A DNA stretch of 64,000 bases from an uncultured Lachnospiraceae bacterium (GTDB lineage Bacteria > Bacillota > Clostridia > Lachnospirales > Lachnospiraceae), in assembly GCA_910578085.1 (NCBI GenBank), contig CAJTPM010000020.1, positions 1 to 64,000 on the forward strand, in the 5' to 3' direction. This document shows, in pieces, positions 17,996 to 26,957 of this stretch. Within the stretch, counting starts at the first letter, position 1; each line of letters opens with the position of its first letter. Position numbers and translations under genes: made by a program. The notes under the pieces are model-generated. The model saw nothing but the letters and a program-made list of their open reading frames with translations. It searched no databases and had not been told where the DNA came from.

Positions 17996-19021
17996 TCAGT
18001 TAAATTTAAAAAATCTCCTGCACAGCTTATAGCCGTCTATGGAAATCTTTCGTCCACCCTTCCCGGGCAGATTCGTATAGCCGCACAAAAGCCCATACCT
18101 GAGCCTGTGATACAGCCCTCTATTATTTTCCTTAAAATAGCTCCACAGACCTCCACGCTTTTCCAGATTTTCAGGCGTTCCGGAAATCGCCAGCATGATC
18201 GTGGATATCACTGTGATGATCTCCAGATAATTATACATATATTTCCGTCTGTGCTTTTCCGCGCTTATCTTTGAAAAATGCTCGTTATAGAAATCAAACA
18301 TCATTTTATTGACTTTGATCTGCTGATCGATCCGGGAGATCATCACAGACTCGTTGACAGACTGATCCTCTCTTCCGATATAGTACCGATAAAAATTCAC
18401 ATCCAGATAATACATGTTTTCTACTTGCAAAAGAGGCTCAAACACATAAATATTGTCCACATAAAAGGTTTTCTCCGGCAGCTTCAGACCGCATTCGCGC
18501 AGAAGCTTTGTCCGGAAAATCACCGAATGCATCAGGATATACTGTCCCTTCATAAAATGTTTCACATCTTTCCAGGTAAACAGCTCATTTTTTGGCAGCG
18601 CATGGCGGTACCTCATCACTTTATGACGCTTCTCCCCTGCTTTTTCGTAGACAAAATTGCTGATCAGCATATCGAGCACCGCCCGTGAGCCCGCAAAATG
18701 CCGCAGAGTTTCCAGAATCTCCTCATATGCCTCTCTCTTTACCCAGTCGTCACTGTCCACCACTTTAAAGTACAGTCCTTTTGCTTCTCTGATCCCGGTA
18801 TTAACCGCTGCGCCGTGTCCGCCGTTTTCCTGATTGATTAACCTCACAATACCCGGAAATTTTTCCGCATACTCTATGGCGATCCGGGGCGTCTCATCCT
18901 CGGAACCGTCATTGACCACCAGTATCTCCACATCCTCCCCGCCGGGCAGCAAAGACTCAATACACTTTCTCATATACGCCGCCGAATTATAGCAGGGAAT
19001 CGCTATCGATAGTAATTTCAT
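17996..19021 (-). CDS. Family 2 glycosyltransferase
   Basis: A 341-residue GT-A enzyme with the N-terminal nucleotide-sugar domain: SIAIPCYNSAAYMRKCIESL, VVNDGSEDETP and the metal-binding VVDSDDWV. No membrane helix is obvious. The C-terminal half (about 220-341) is helical and basic. It is monocistronic by position, so the sugar and acceptor cannot be told. A role in surface polysaccharide synthesis is likely from the family only. Confidence 0.85.
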   Translation of the reverse strand: MKLLSIAIPCYNSAAYMRKCIESLLPGGEDVEILVVNDGSEDETPRIAIEYAEKFPGIVRLINQENGGHGAAVNTGIREAKGLYFKVVDSDDWVKREAYEEILETLRHFAGSRAVLDMLISNFVYEKAGEKRHKVMRYRHALPKNELFTWKDVKHFMKGQYILMHSVIFRTKLLRECGLKLPEKTFYVDNIYVFEPLLQVENMYYLDVNFYRYYIGREDQSVNESVMISRIDQQIKVNKMMFDFYNEHFSKISAEKHRRKYMYNYLEIITVISTIMLAISGTPENLEKRGGLWSYFKENNRGLYHRLRYGLLCGYTNLPGKGGRKISIDGYKLCRRFFKFN

Positions 19022-19088
19022 ACTCTTCTCCTCATTTTTTCATTCAGTCTTTTCCATTATTTTTTATCCTGGCCACAATAACCCTTTT

Positions 19089-20951
19089 TCACTTTCCCGT
19101 CTCTCTGAATACATCCGCCCCCTGAGTGATATCCAGATATCTGGCATAGCTCGCATAGGCCGAGGGCAGCGGATATTTTTTCTCGATCTCCTCTTTCTCC
19201 GCAAAGATAAAATCCGCCCGCTCTGCCGCCTCTTTCTGATCCATCAGCTCGTCAGTCCTGATACAGTATCCTGTCATATGCCACTCTTTGTGGGTAAAAA
19301 TATGTTTTGCCTCCCCCAGCTTTTTTATACGCAGCGAAACAAATCCCAGTTCTTTCAGATAGGCTAATACCTGTCCGGCACTTTTTTTTCCGGGCAGACA
19401 GGGAAATTCATAAAGGCCTGCCAGAAGTCCCGTATCCCCTCTCTTTGTCAAAGCGGCTCTGGTCTCATCCTGTAAAACAAGTACGGTTTTTTCTTCTGTT
19501 TTCCTCGATTTTTTCGGCGCTTTCTTCGGATATTCCGTCATGCATCCCAGAGCCTTTGCTTTACAGAAACCCCGCAGCGGACACGCCTCGCACTTCGGTT
19601 TTCCGTTCGGAAGGCAGACCATCGCCCCAAGCTCCATCATTGCCTGATTAAAATCTCCGGGACTCTCTGCCGGTATCACGGCGAGCAGTTCCTGTTCCAC
19701 TGCCTTTTTTACTTTTGCATCCAATATATCTCTGGCATCCAACCGCACCCTGGACAGCACCCGCAGCACATTTCCATCCACCGCCGCCGCCCTCTTCCCA
19801 TAGGCGATGGAGGCGATCGCTCCCGCCGTATAACTGCCGATACCAGGCAGCTTTTTCAGTTCCTCCTGGTCCGCAGGCATTTGACCGTTATAGTCAGTCA
19901 TGATCTGCTTTGCCGCTTTCTGCAGATTTCTGACTCTGTTGTAATACCCCAGTCCCTCCCAGAGTTTTAACAGAGCCTCTTCCTCCGCTTCCGCTAACGC
20001 CGCAATATCCGGCAGCATCCTCAAAAACCTGTCGTAATAGGGCTTCACCGCTTCCACTCTGGTCTGCTGCAGCATAATCTCGGAAAGCCACACATGGTAG
20101 GGCGCCGGATCCTCTCTCCAGGGCAGGATCCGCCTCCCCTGACTATACCAGTCAAGAAGCGCGTCCGGAATCTGATCCAACTCAGACAGATACACCGGCA
20201 GCGGTTTCCTGATCTCCAGGGAATCTTCCGTCACCAGACAATCCCTGGCAATGATCTGAACCCCGGCCTTCCTCGCTTCCAGCAAAACTTCCGCAAACTC
20301 CGGCTGTGTCTTCCGGTTTGGCACCACATGATCCACCCGGTCCATCTGCACCACAAAAAGCAGATATGCTTCATAGCCCGCCTCTTTTGCTTTGATCAGC
20401 TCCCTCACGTGCTTTACGGCCCTCTCCGACGGTGCATCCGGAAAACTGCCCACACCGTTTTCTTCCAGGGTGCAGCCCTTTACCTCCATATAGATCCGGC
20501 GCACGCTGCATCTATCCGCCGTACTTTCCCCGCCTCCGGTCTCCTTTGACTTTTGATCCCCGTCCCCTCTCTCCTGCTGGTCCGCCGCAGCTTCCGCTTC
20601 TATATAAAAGTCAAAGCGGGACTCCCCGAAGGTAGTCTCCGGCTTTACAAGCGTCACATCCGGAAAAAGGCCGCCTGATAACAGCCATTCAAAAACAGCT
20701 TTATTCGGCGCCTGGGAATCCATATTGACGATCCGCCCTTCCTTTTTAACCGCCACCAGATCGTAGGCGGTAGCCCGCTCCCCGTTATCCGACTTCTCCA
20801 GATAGACGGTCGCACCTTCTCTCAGAAGTTCCCTGCACCTGCCCGTATTCTTTACATGTACTTTCTCTTCCCGTCCGTCTATCTCTACATAAGCAATAAA
20901 CCTGTTCGGCCGCGACAGGAACGTCCCTTTTTTGATATGCTGATATTTCAT
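19089..20951 (-). CDS. SfsA-MutY fusion: nuclease-like domain plus A/G-specific adenine glycosylase
   Basis: Two proteins normally separate are joined in one 620-residue frame. Residues 1 to about 230 are SfsA, a DNA/RNA-binding nuclease family (FIAYVEIDG, NTGRC, MEVKGCT, SFPDAPSERAVKH), with a polar insert at about 130-160. Residues about 235-620 are MutY: LQQTRVEAVKPYY with the catalytic Glu, the HhH LPGIGSYTAGAI, the Asp in AVDGNVLRVLSR, a C-x7-C-x2-C-x5-C iron-sulfur motif, and a C-terminal NUDIX-like 8-oxoG recognition domain. MutY removes A opposite 8-oxoG. The ATG at 20951 opens the SfsA fold; the frame is open upstream but not conserved. Confidence 0.92.
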   Translation of the reverse strand: MKYQHIKKGTFLSRPNRFIAYVEIDGREEKVHVKNTGRCRELLREGATVYLEKSDNGERATAYDLVAVKKEGRIVNMDSQAPNKAVFEWLLSGGLFPDVTLVKPETTFGESRFDFYIEAEAAADQQERGDGDQKSKETGGGESTADRCSVRRIYMEVKGCTLEENGVGSFPDAPSERAVKHVRELIKAKEAGYEAYLLFVVQMDRVDHVVPNRKTQPEFAEVLLEARKAGVQIIARDCLVTEDSLEIRKPLPVYLSELDQIPDALLDWYSQGRRILPWREDPAPYHVWLSEIMLQQTRVEAVKPYYDRFLRMLPDIAALAEAEEEALLKLWEGLGYYNRVRNLQKAAKQIMTDYNGQMPADQEELKKLPGIGSYTAGAIASIAYGKRAAAVDGNVLRVLSRVRLDARDILDAKVKKAVEQELLAVIPAESPGDFNQAMMELGAMVCLPNGKPKCEACPLRGFCKAKALGCMTEYPKKAPKKSRKTEEKTVLVLQDETRAALTKRGDTGLLAGLYEFPCLPGKKSAGQVLAYLKELGFVSLRIKKLGEAKHIFTHKEWHMTGYCIRTDELMDQKEAAERADFIFAEKEEIEKKYPLPSAYASYARYLDITQGADVFRETGK

Positions 20952-21131
20952 GAATACCGCCGCCTTTTCTAATTGATACTGACAATCACTGAACTTTACC
21001 GAAGCATCCGACTCACGAGCGGGAAGTATCATAAATCGGCGGCAGATCTTACCGCTGGTGAGAATAAAATTTTGAGCCGCTCCTGTCCTGACGACATTTT
21101 TCCATCAGCCTTATTAAAGTCACAGAACGGT

Positions 21132-22049
21132 TCACGGTCCTCTGCCTTCATATCGGGCAGGCACCCTGGCCGCCGGAACTACCTCCGCCGCCGCCTCGGT
21201 GTGCACCGCCTGATCGTCAAAGAAAATGTGCGCCCCGAAAGCCTTCAAAATATCCCGTTTCTGTACGCCTCCCAGAAAAAAAGCTTCGTCAATCCTGACG
21301 CCCCAGGCCCTTAACGTACGGATCACCCGCTCGTGGGCAGGCGCGCTTCTGGCTGTCACAAGGGCCGTTCTGATCGGCGCCTCCTCCTGCGGAAATTCCT
21401 TCTGCAGATCCGAGAGCGTCTTTAAAAATCTGGCAAAGGGTCCCGCCTGCAACGGATTCTTCGCATTTTCCTGCTCGTTTTTCTCAAATGCCTCTAACCC
21501 CTGCTCCTGATAGATCCGCTCCGACTCGTCCGAAAATAACACTGCATCGCCGTCAAAAGCAATACGGATCTGTCTGATGTCTCCATCGCAGTTATAGGTA
21601 TGTATTCCGTCGCTGCAGATGATGCCCGCCGCGATGCCGCTGTCGATAGCACCCTGCACATCCTCCTCATAGGCGGACAAAAACAGATCCGTCTGAAAGG
21701 CCGTCAGATAGGGAGCCAGAGAAGCGCCGCTGACAAGCACTGCTCTCGTAATATCGAGACCATACTCCTTAATTGCATGGAACACCCGCAGGGACGTATC
21801 CGGGCTGTTGCGGGACATTACGATCACTTCCACCTGTCCTTCCTGCCCGGGTATTCGATTGATATTAAGCAGAGCCTTCACAAGCGCAAAGCCGGGGCCC
21901 GGCTTTAACAGTTCCTGTTCATGCTCCACCTGATAGCTGCAGTATGCCTCCACGCCCTCCCGCTCAAAAAGTTCATTCTCCTTCGAGAGATCGAAAAGTG
22001 CTCTCGAAGACACACCGATCACCAGCCTGCTTTCCAGATCAAAAGCCAT
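21132..22049 (-). CDS. 5'-nucleotidase, cytosolic cN-I-like family
   Basis: A 305-residue protein resembling the 5'-nucleotidase family PF06189 (HAD-like), which hydrolyses nucleoside monophosphates. Visible: VIGVSSRALFDL, the long segment VIVMSRNSPDTSLRVF, IRIAFDGDAVLFSDESE with HAD-type acidic residues, ALVTARSAPAHERVIRTL, and HIFFDDQ. The start at 22049 has AGGAG 6 bases before it; a further 7-codon extension is unlikely. It is followed by sfsA-mutY about 180 bases away and preceded closely by the DUF1653 gene. Confidence 0.82.
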   Translation of the reverse strand: MAFDLESRLVIGVSSRALFDLSKENELFEREGVEAYCSYQVEHEQELLKPGPGFALVKALLNINRIPGQEGQVEVIVMSRNSPDTSLRVFHAIKEYGLDITRAVLVSGASLAPYLTAFQTDLFLSAYEEDVQGAIDSGIAAGIICSDGIHTYNCDGDIRQIRIAFDGDAVLFSDESERIYQEQGLEAFEKNEQENAKNPLQAGPFARFLKTLSDLQKEFPQEEAPIRTALVTARSAPAHERVIRTLRAWGVRIDEAFFLGGVQKRDILKAFGAHIFFDDQAVHTEAAAEVVPAARVPARYEGRGP

Positions 22050-22079
22050 ACCTGCTCCTTTCCGCCGCATACTGCGGCA

Positions 22080-22808
22080 CTAACGGAGCCTTCTGCACTC
22101 AAACCTTTCTCTCGTGGCAAGACAGTACTTTAACTCTTCGTACCGTTCCGTGATATCGCCGGGCTTCACTTCCACATCTATGGCGATGGCCATCGTGTTG
22201 ATCATCTGGTCGGTCAGTCTGTCTTTCATGGTGGTCAGTATCTGCAGCTTTTCCTTACAGGTATCCGCATCCAGATATGCCAGCACCATCGGATCGATCT
22301 GCGGCTCCGCTTCTTTTTCGGGAGACTGCCTTTTATCGGAATCGGAAAGCAGAGCTTTCTTTACGGCAGAGGTATTTTCACTGCTTCGTCCCATCTGATC
22401 TGCCCCATCCGATATAGATAAAGATGCCATCTGGCCGTCTGTCTCAGGCATTACAGCGGATACCGCCTGCCCGCCTGCCCCAAATGTCACCGCAGATACC
22501 GTCTTTCCGCCTGCCTCAGACGCCGCAACAAATACCGCCCGCCCATCTGCCTCCGGCGTCACAGGATTTACAGCGCCGCTCTCCACAAGCTCAAAGCGTT
22601 TTTTCTGCGTTATATAAGGATATTTCTCCTTATCCACAGATCCTGTAAAGGCGGCCAGGTCTCTGGCATATACGCCATAGTCCCCATAAAGCGCCTGATA
22701 GATCACCAGTTTTTCTCCGGTTTCCGTATGTGTCGCAACCGTTATCACACGATAGCAGTTTCCCTTAAAATGTTTATAGATCTCGCCTGGTTTTGGAAGC
22801 TGTCTCAT
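22080..22808 (-). CDS. DUF1653-domain protein
   Basis: A 242-residue soluble protein. The N-terminal domain (residues 1 to about 70: KPGEIYKHFKGNCYRVI, YQALYGDYGVYARDL) matches DUF1653, a small fold of unknown function often found with nucleotide-related genes. A Gly/Ala/Val low-complexity linker with repeats of the type AGGxxVSAV (about 80-160) leads to a helical C-terminal domain. The ATG at 22808 has GAGG 8 bases upstream; the open frame beyond it, with a hydrophobic stretch, is not conserved. Start and family are fairly sure, function unknown. Confidence 0.75.
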   Translation of the reverse strand: MRQLPKPGEIYKHFKGNCYRVITVATHTETGEKLVIYQALYGDYGVYARDLAAFTGSVDKEKYPYITQKKRFELVESGAVNPVTPEADGRAVFVAASEAGGKTVSAVTFGAGGQAVSAVMPETDGQMASLSISDGADQMGRSSENTSAVKKALLSDSDKRQSPEKEAEPQIDPMVLAYLDADTCKEKLQILTTMKDRLTDQMINTMAIAIDVEVKPGDITERYEELKYCLATRERFECRRLR

Positions 22809-22963
22809 ATAGGTCCTCTTTCTGTCCGCCTGTTTCTTTTTTATAGCCGACAGTAACAGTATACCCCCAAAAACCAATTTTGTCATGCGATTTATAGATC
22901 CAATATAGCAGAGCAGGTGTCCAATAAATGGTACATTAGATGATTTTTTTCTTTTATTTATCA

Positions 22964-23062
22964 AGCAGAGGAGCCTTTCCTCTGCTCGCCGCACGGGGTG
23001 CGTGCAGCAAAGCTGCTAATTTCCATGCGTCTTCTGAACGCATTATGCACCCCTGTGCATAA
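22964..23062. repeat. Two perfect hairpins in the DUF4179-DUF1653 gap
   Basis: First: 9-bp arms 22964-22972 and 22978-22986 (AGCAGAGGA / TCCTCTGCT). Second: 8-bp arms 23043-23050 and 23055-23062 (TTATGCAC / GTGCATAA) with a 4-base loop. They lie in the 299-base gap 22809-23107 after the DUF4179 stop, where a transcription stop is expected, but T-runs are weak. No gene is seen in the gap. Confidence 0.5.
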
Positions 23063-23107
23063 AAATGCGCCCGGCAGATATCTGCACCTGCCAGGCGGCA
23101 ATGATCA

Positions 23108-24274
23108 TTACTGCTCTTTCACCAGTTCGATCGTTCCGTATACTTCCTTTGTCTCCACATCATAGGCCTCCAGCAAAATACTGTCGCCAAACTCCATCTT
23201 TTCCAGACTGAGTTTCCAGAAATACTCTCCCTCACTTAACAGTTCCGTCCCGGAAGCCATTCTGATCCTGTGTTCTTTTTCCGGCGCATCGCCTGCCAGC
23301 CGGAAAGAAAGTCCGCCATTCCAGTCCTCACTATCATCTTTGTACAGGATCTCCAGATAGGTGCCGAGTTTTGTCTGGACTACCTCTGCTTTTTCGATAA
23401 TGCCACTGCTCCCTGGAATCTGCGCCGTACCTGCAGGTGCATAAACTACCGCCTCAGATGCGCTGATGTCCGTCAGACTGAAACGAATCTCCGTCCTTAA
23501 AATATCCTCCATACTCGTCATGCTCTCGTCCCGGAGGATCCCGGTGCACACCACATCCAGTGTCTGTTCTTTCATGGTCTTTCCGCACTCGACCATAATA
23601 TCCATCACATCGTCCTCCACCCACTGAAAATATATGGTGGACACGGCGATTCCCAGCTCATCCATATTCTGAATGCCGGCATTCACATGCATGATCTCCA
23701 GGTTTTTGTCTGCCGCATATTCGCTGACACTCATGTCACTGTCGATCCCAAAGTCGCGGACCGGATCCTCCGCTATGGCGTCCTCCGGCACAAAGAGATA
23801 GCGCCCTCTCTCTTTCGCTTTCGCCTCCAGTACAACATAAATGCTCTCGCTGTCGCACATCGCCTCCTTAACTGTATAATCAGCGGCCATTCCTTCGGTG
23901 ATCTCCGTCTTTTCCTGCTCTTCTTCGGCCACCGGCACGATCAGTTCCTCCGCTTCTACAGGCGGCATGGCGCTCTCATTCCCGTTTCCTCTCAGAAAAT
24001 CCAGTATCCCGAAATGCTTCCCGGCCGCATAAGCGCCTGTCCCCAAAAGCGTGACCGCCGCCAGAACAAGCGCCGCCGCTTTCAGCACACTCATGCCGCC
24101 TGAAATCCTCCCGCTTTTCCTGCTGCTGTATTTATTTTTTCCTCTGCCTGAACGGTTTTTATACCCGCCTCTTTCAGGCAGTTCTGCCAAAGTCCGCGTA
24201 TAACCTCTCCATACACTGTCCGGTATTTCCACTTCTTCCCTCAGCCCCTGTATCATATCGTCAAATCTGCTCAT
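23108..24274 (-). CDS. DUF4179-type membrane protein, probable anti-sigma factor
   Basis: A 388-residue protein with a cytoplasmic basic N-terminal part (residues 1-62), one membrane helix (about 63-85, VLKAAALVLAAVTLLGTGAYAAG) and a large outer domain of the DUF4179 type. Such proteins are routinely encoded straight after an ECF sigma factor and are thought to hold it at the membrane until a signal arrives. Here it follows the sigma gene by 131 bases on the same strand. It lacks a visible zinc-binding anti-sigma motif (HxxxCxxC). Confidence 0.78.
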   Translation of the reverse strand: MSRFDDMIQGLREEVEIPDSVWRGYTRTLAELPERGGYKNRSGRGKNKYSSRKSGRISGGMSVLKAAALVLAAVTLLGTGAYAAGKHFGILDFLRGNGNESAMPPVEAEELIVPVAEEEQEKTEITEGMAADYTVKEAMCDSESIYVVLEAKAKERGRYLFVPEDAIAEDPVRDFGIDSDMSVSEYAADKNLEIMHVNAGIQNMDELGIAVSTIYFQWVEDDVMDIMVECGKTMKEQTLDVVCTGILRDESMTSMEDILRTEIRFSLTDISASEAVVYAPAGTAQIPGSSGIIEKAEVVQTKLGTYLEILYKDDSEDWNGGLSFRLAGDAPEKEHRIRMASGTELLSEGEYFWKLSLEKMEFGDSILLEAYDVETKEVYGTIELVKEQ

Positions 24275-24405
24275 ATATCATTCTCCATTTCTGCACTACC
24301 GTGCAACTCTGCCATAAACTGCCATTATCCCACTAAACTTTTTTCCAGCATCATTTTTCCAATGCGGCTGCTTCACTTAATAATGTCCAATTCCCAGCCG
24401 CCCCT

Positions 24406-24942
24406 TCATCCTATACTCCTCTTTGCAATCTTCCTGCCCGCCGCACCGTTTCTCTCATACAACATCTCCATCTTTTCCCTGGCGGCCGCAAGACGGCTGC
24501 GCACCGTACTCTCATTCACTTTCAGTATTTCTGCGATCTCTCTTGTCTTAAATTCCTGCACATAGTATAAAATAACCACTGTGCGGTGTTTTCTGTCCAA
24601 ACAGTTTAAAAAGTCATCCCACTCCACAGCCAGATAACTTTCCTCCGCCCGCCCCTTCTCCGGAATCATCCCGTCTGACACGGTATGGCGCCTCTGTCTG
24701 CATATCTCATTGCAGTGATTGATCAGGATCCTGATCAGCCACGTTTTAAAATAACGCTCCTGTTTCAACGTTCCGATTTTTTCCCAGCACGTCAGTGCCG
24801 TCTCCTGCATGGCATCCAGCACATCCTCATCATTTTTCAGAATCGCCTTCGCCACTTTATACATGCTCTGCGCCTGTATCTGCATCAGATCTTCAAAAGC
24901 TTCTTTATTGCGATTTTTCGCCTTTTTCACCAACTGTTCCAT
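24406..24942 (-). CDS. ECF-type sigma-70 family RNA polymerase sigma factor
   Basis: A 178-residue sigma factor with region 2 (about residues 10-80: DVLDAMQETALTCWEKI, FKTWLIRILINHC) and region 4 (about 110-165: HRTVVILYYVQEFKTREIAE, VNESTVRSRLAAAREKM). There is no region 1 or 3, as is typical for ECF sigmas. It pairs with the downstream DUF4179 membrane protein and is probably autoregulated, but I found no convincing ECF promoter. The regulon is unknown. Confidence 0.92.
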   Translation of the reverse strand: MEQLVKKAKNRNKEAFEDLMQIQAQSMYKVAKAILKNDEDVLDAMQETALTCWEKIGTLKQERYFKTWLIRILINHCNEICRQRRHTVSDGMIPEKGRAEESYLAVEWDDFLNCLDRKHRTVVILYYVQEFKTREIAEILKVNESTVRSRLAAAREKMEMLYERNGAAGRKIAKRSIG

Positions 24943-25187
24943 CTGTATTTACTTTCTCCCTTCCCGTCAGCATGCTCCGATCCTTTTATTATTCTGTTTT
25001 CCTTAAATTCCCGGGAACTTTTCTGTTGTGGCAATGAGCCGACTGCCGTCTGCCAGGCGAACCATCCGCTGGCCTGACCGATCGGCAAATGCCCTGTATT
25101 GATTTCAGATTTGCAAATTCTGTAAGCAGGTCCTGCTGCTTTTATACTGATTAGATGGAATAGATCTCTTTTTTGTCCAGATAAATT
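24943..25187. other. Intergenic stretch between holA and the sigma gene
   Basis: No gene is visible. It holds the 5' leader of the sigma gene (minus strand) and the 3' side of holA. A short palindrome GCAGGTCCTGC lies at 25126-25136. No clear terminator or ECF-type promoter was recognised. Confidence 0.4.
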
Positions 25188-26174
25188 TTATTTTTTTCTG
25201 TTTCCGTATTTTACGATCAGAAGTTCCACACTGAGCCGCTCGGCAAGCTTCCCGGACTTGATATCGTAATCCGCCCTCGCGCAGTCCTCCAGTGCCCTCT
25301 TCAAAAAGGACATCCTAAACCCTGCGGCCTGTTTCATATATTTTCCGGCCACAAATCCGTGCAGACCGACCTTTTCTGCGATCAGAGCCTGGGGATATCC
25401 CTTTTCCGCCAGCTCCTTCACCTGTAAAAGCAGATTGAACTGCCTGCTGATCAGCGCTAAAATCCGCATGGCCGGCTCCCTGAGCGCAAGCAGATCATAG
25501 TACAGATGGAGCGCCCGCTCACTGTCCCCTGCTGCTATGGCTGTTATCATATCAAAAATGTGATTCTGGATCTGCGGTACACAGATCTCCGCCACATCCT
25601 CTGTGGTGATCACATCCCTGTCCAGCATATAACACAACAGCTTTTCCAGTTCTCTTCTGATATTTTCCATATCGTCGCCGCATCCCTCCAGAAAAAACTG
25701 CAGCGTCTGAGCGGATATCTGCTTATTCTCCTTTTTCAGAATGCCGAGCACCCATTTCTGCAGTGTCTTCGCATCCTGCCTGCCAAACTCCGCCGCGTAG
25801 CCATACTTTTTTATCGTTTTAAAGAGGCCGCTTCGCTTATCTACTTCCCGCTCTGCAATAATAAAACTGCTGCTCTCCGCGGGATTTTTCAGATATTCCG
25901 CCAGTTTCTCCCCGCCGGATTTAAGCAGTTCCGTATTTTCCAGTATTATGACACGCCTGTCGGCAAAAAAAGGCAGCGTCTCCGACATGTCGATGATCTC
26001 CGGTACCGACACCCCTTTCCCCTCATAGCGGTTCACGTTCATCTTATCACCGCCGCTAAGCATCGCTTCCATAAGCCTGTCCCTGTACTGTCTGACCAGA
26101 TAGGCTTCCTCGCCGTAAAGTAAGTAGATCTGCTTTAACTGTCCTGTTTTTATATCTTCCGTGATTCGCTGCAT
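25188..26174 (-). CDS. holA: DNA polymerase III subunit delta
   Basis: The clamp-loader delta subunit (328 residues), which opens the beta clamp during replication. The N-terminal segment LKQIYLLYGEEAYLVRQYRDRL and the AAA+-like fold without a Walker A motif are typical, as is the helical collar domain (residues about 210-328: LALISRQFNLLLQVKEL). Length and start are normal. The gene often follows comEC in Firmicutes; here the hicAB pair lies between comEC and holA. Confidence 0.93.
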   Translation of the reverse strand: MQRITEDIKTGQLKQIYLLYGEEAYLVRQYRDRLMEAMLSGGDKMNVNRYEGKGVSVPEIIDMSETLPFFADRRVIILENTELLKSGGEKLAEYLKNPAESSSFIIAEREVDKRSGLFKTIKKYGYAAEFGRQDAKTLQKWVLGILKKENKQISAQTLQFFLEGCGDDMENIRRELEKLLCYMLDRDVITTEDVAEICVPQIQNHIFDMITAIAAGDSERALHLYYDLLALREPAMRILALISRQFNLLLQVKELAEKGYPQALIAEKVGLHGFVAGKYMKQAAGFRMSFLKRALEDCARADYDIKSGKLAERLSVELLIVKYGNRKK

Positions 26175-26193
26175 GGCAAAATGTCCTTTCCTC

Positions 26194-26616
26194 TCAGTGC
26201 ACTATTCCAATCTTTTCCATCAATGCCTCCTGCAATACTTTGGACACATTGATCTTTTCCTTTTCGGCCGCTTTATTCAGCCAGTTCGGTATTGTCACAT
26301 TTTTTCGCACCATTTTATTATCCACTTTTTTGCGGTATTTTGTAAAATCCACATCTACCAAAGAGACATAGCTCTTCTCCGCAGACGCAAATTCAGACTT
26401 TTTCAGATCAATCTCATTTATATCTCTGGGGAGCGGAATGGGTTCACTCATATCTTCCAGTGTGATCCCCGATAAGCCAATGGCATCCCGCGCCATTTCT
26501 ATGGCATCTGCAACCCCAAAGCCCTCCGTCATAATTTCCAGATCAGGAACTTCTATTAAAATCGTATCTTTTTCATCCTCTGTTCTTGTAAAAATTACAG
26601 GATATGCATATTTCAT
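26194..26616 (-). CDS. hicB: HicB-type antitoxin
   Basis: A 140-residue antitoxin. Residues 1 to about 65 form the RNase-H-like HicB fold (KYAYPVIFTRTEDEKDTILIEVPDL), which masks the toxin. Residues about 100-135 (VRKNVTIPNWLNKAAEKEKI) look like a ribbon-helix-helix or HTH DNA-binding part for autorepression. It follows hicA after 95 bases, in the usual toxin-first order, and precedes holA by 19 bases. Confidence 0.88.
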   Translation of the reverse strand: MKYAYPVIFTRTEDEKDTILIEVPDLEIMTEGFGVADAIEMARDAIGLSGITLEDMSEPIPLPRDINEIDLKKSEFASAEKSYVSLVDVDFTKYRKKVDNKMVRKNVTIPNWLNKAAEKEKINVSKVLQEALMEKIGIVH

Positions 26617-26711
26617 ACTCTTTCTCCTCTTTTAAAAAATCAGCTTGACATATCACCAGATTGCTCTATTGCTTCCACAAATTGTAACAATTCAGCCCTC
26701 ATGTTTCACTG

Positions 26712-26885
26712 TTACCATAAATTCCACTTTCTCAATATCGCTCTTGCCAGCTGTTCATTGATTTCTTTATGCCGTAAAATTCTCTCTATTTCATTTCCGC
26801 AAATATAAATATCATGATTTCCGCCATGGCGATAAAATATAACCCCGGCGCTTTCCAGTCTTTTCACTAACTCTCTTTGCTTCAT
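26712..26885 (-). CDS. hicA: HicA-type mRNA interferase toxin (57 residues)
   Basis: A short gene read directly from the sequence: 57 residues starting MKQRELVKRLESAGV and containing HGGNHDIYICGNE, with the catalytic His of the HicA double-stranded-RNA-binding fold, then RHKEINEQLARAILRKW. HicA binds and cleaves mRNA to stop growth. The ribosome site is AAGGAA before the ATG at 26885. A consensus promoter with an overlapping dyad lies 18 bases upstream, and hicB follows. All conserved positions look intact. Confidence 0.92.
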   Translation of the reverse strand: MKQRELVKRLESAGVIFYRHGGNHDIYICGNEIERILRHKEINEQLARAILRKWNLW

Positions 26886-26902
26886 TTGTAATTCCTTTCC
26901 TA

Positions 26903-26931
26903 ATTATACGCATTGATGTGTATAATGTCAA
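26903..26931 (-). promoter_or_regulatory. Consensus promoter and putative HicB operator of hicAB
   Basis: On the minus strand a perfect TTGACA (26926-26931), 17-base spacer and TATAAT (26903-26908). An inverted repeat ATTATAC...GTATAAT (26903-26909 and 26920-26926, 10-base centre) covers the -10 and spacer, the position expected for autorepression by the HicAB complex. Confidence 0.8.
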
Positions 26932-26957
26932 TCCATATGGATTTGTTCTAACATGAT

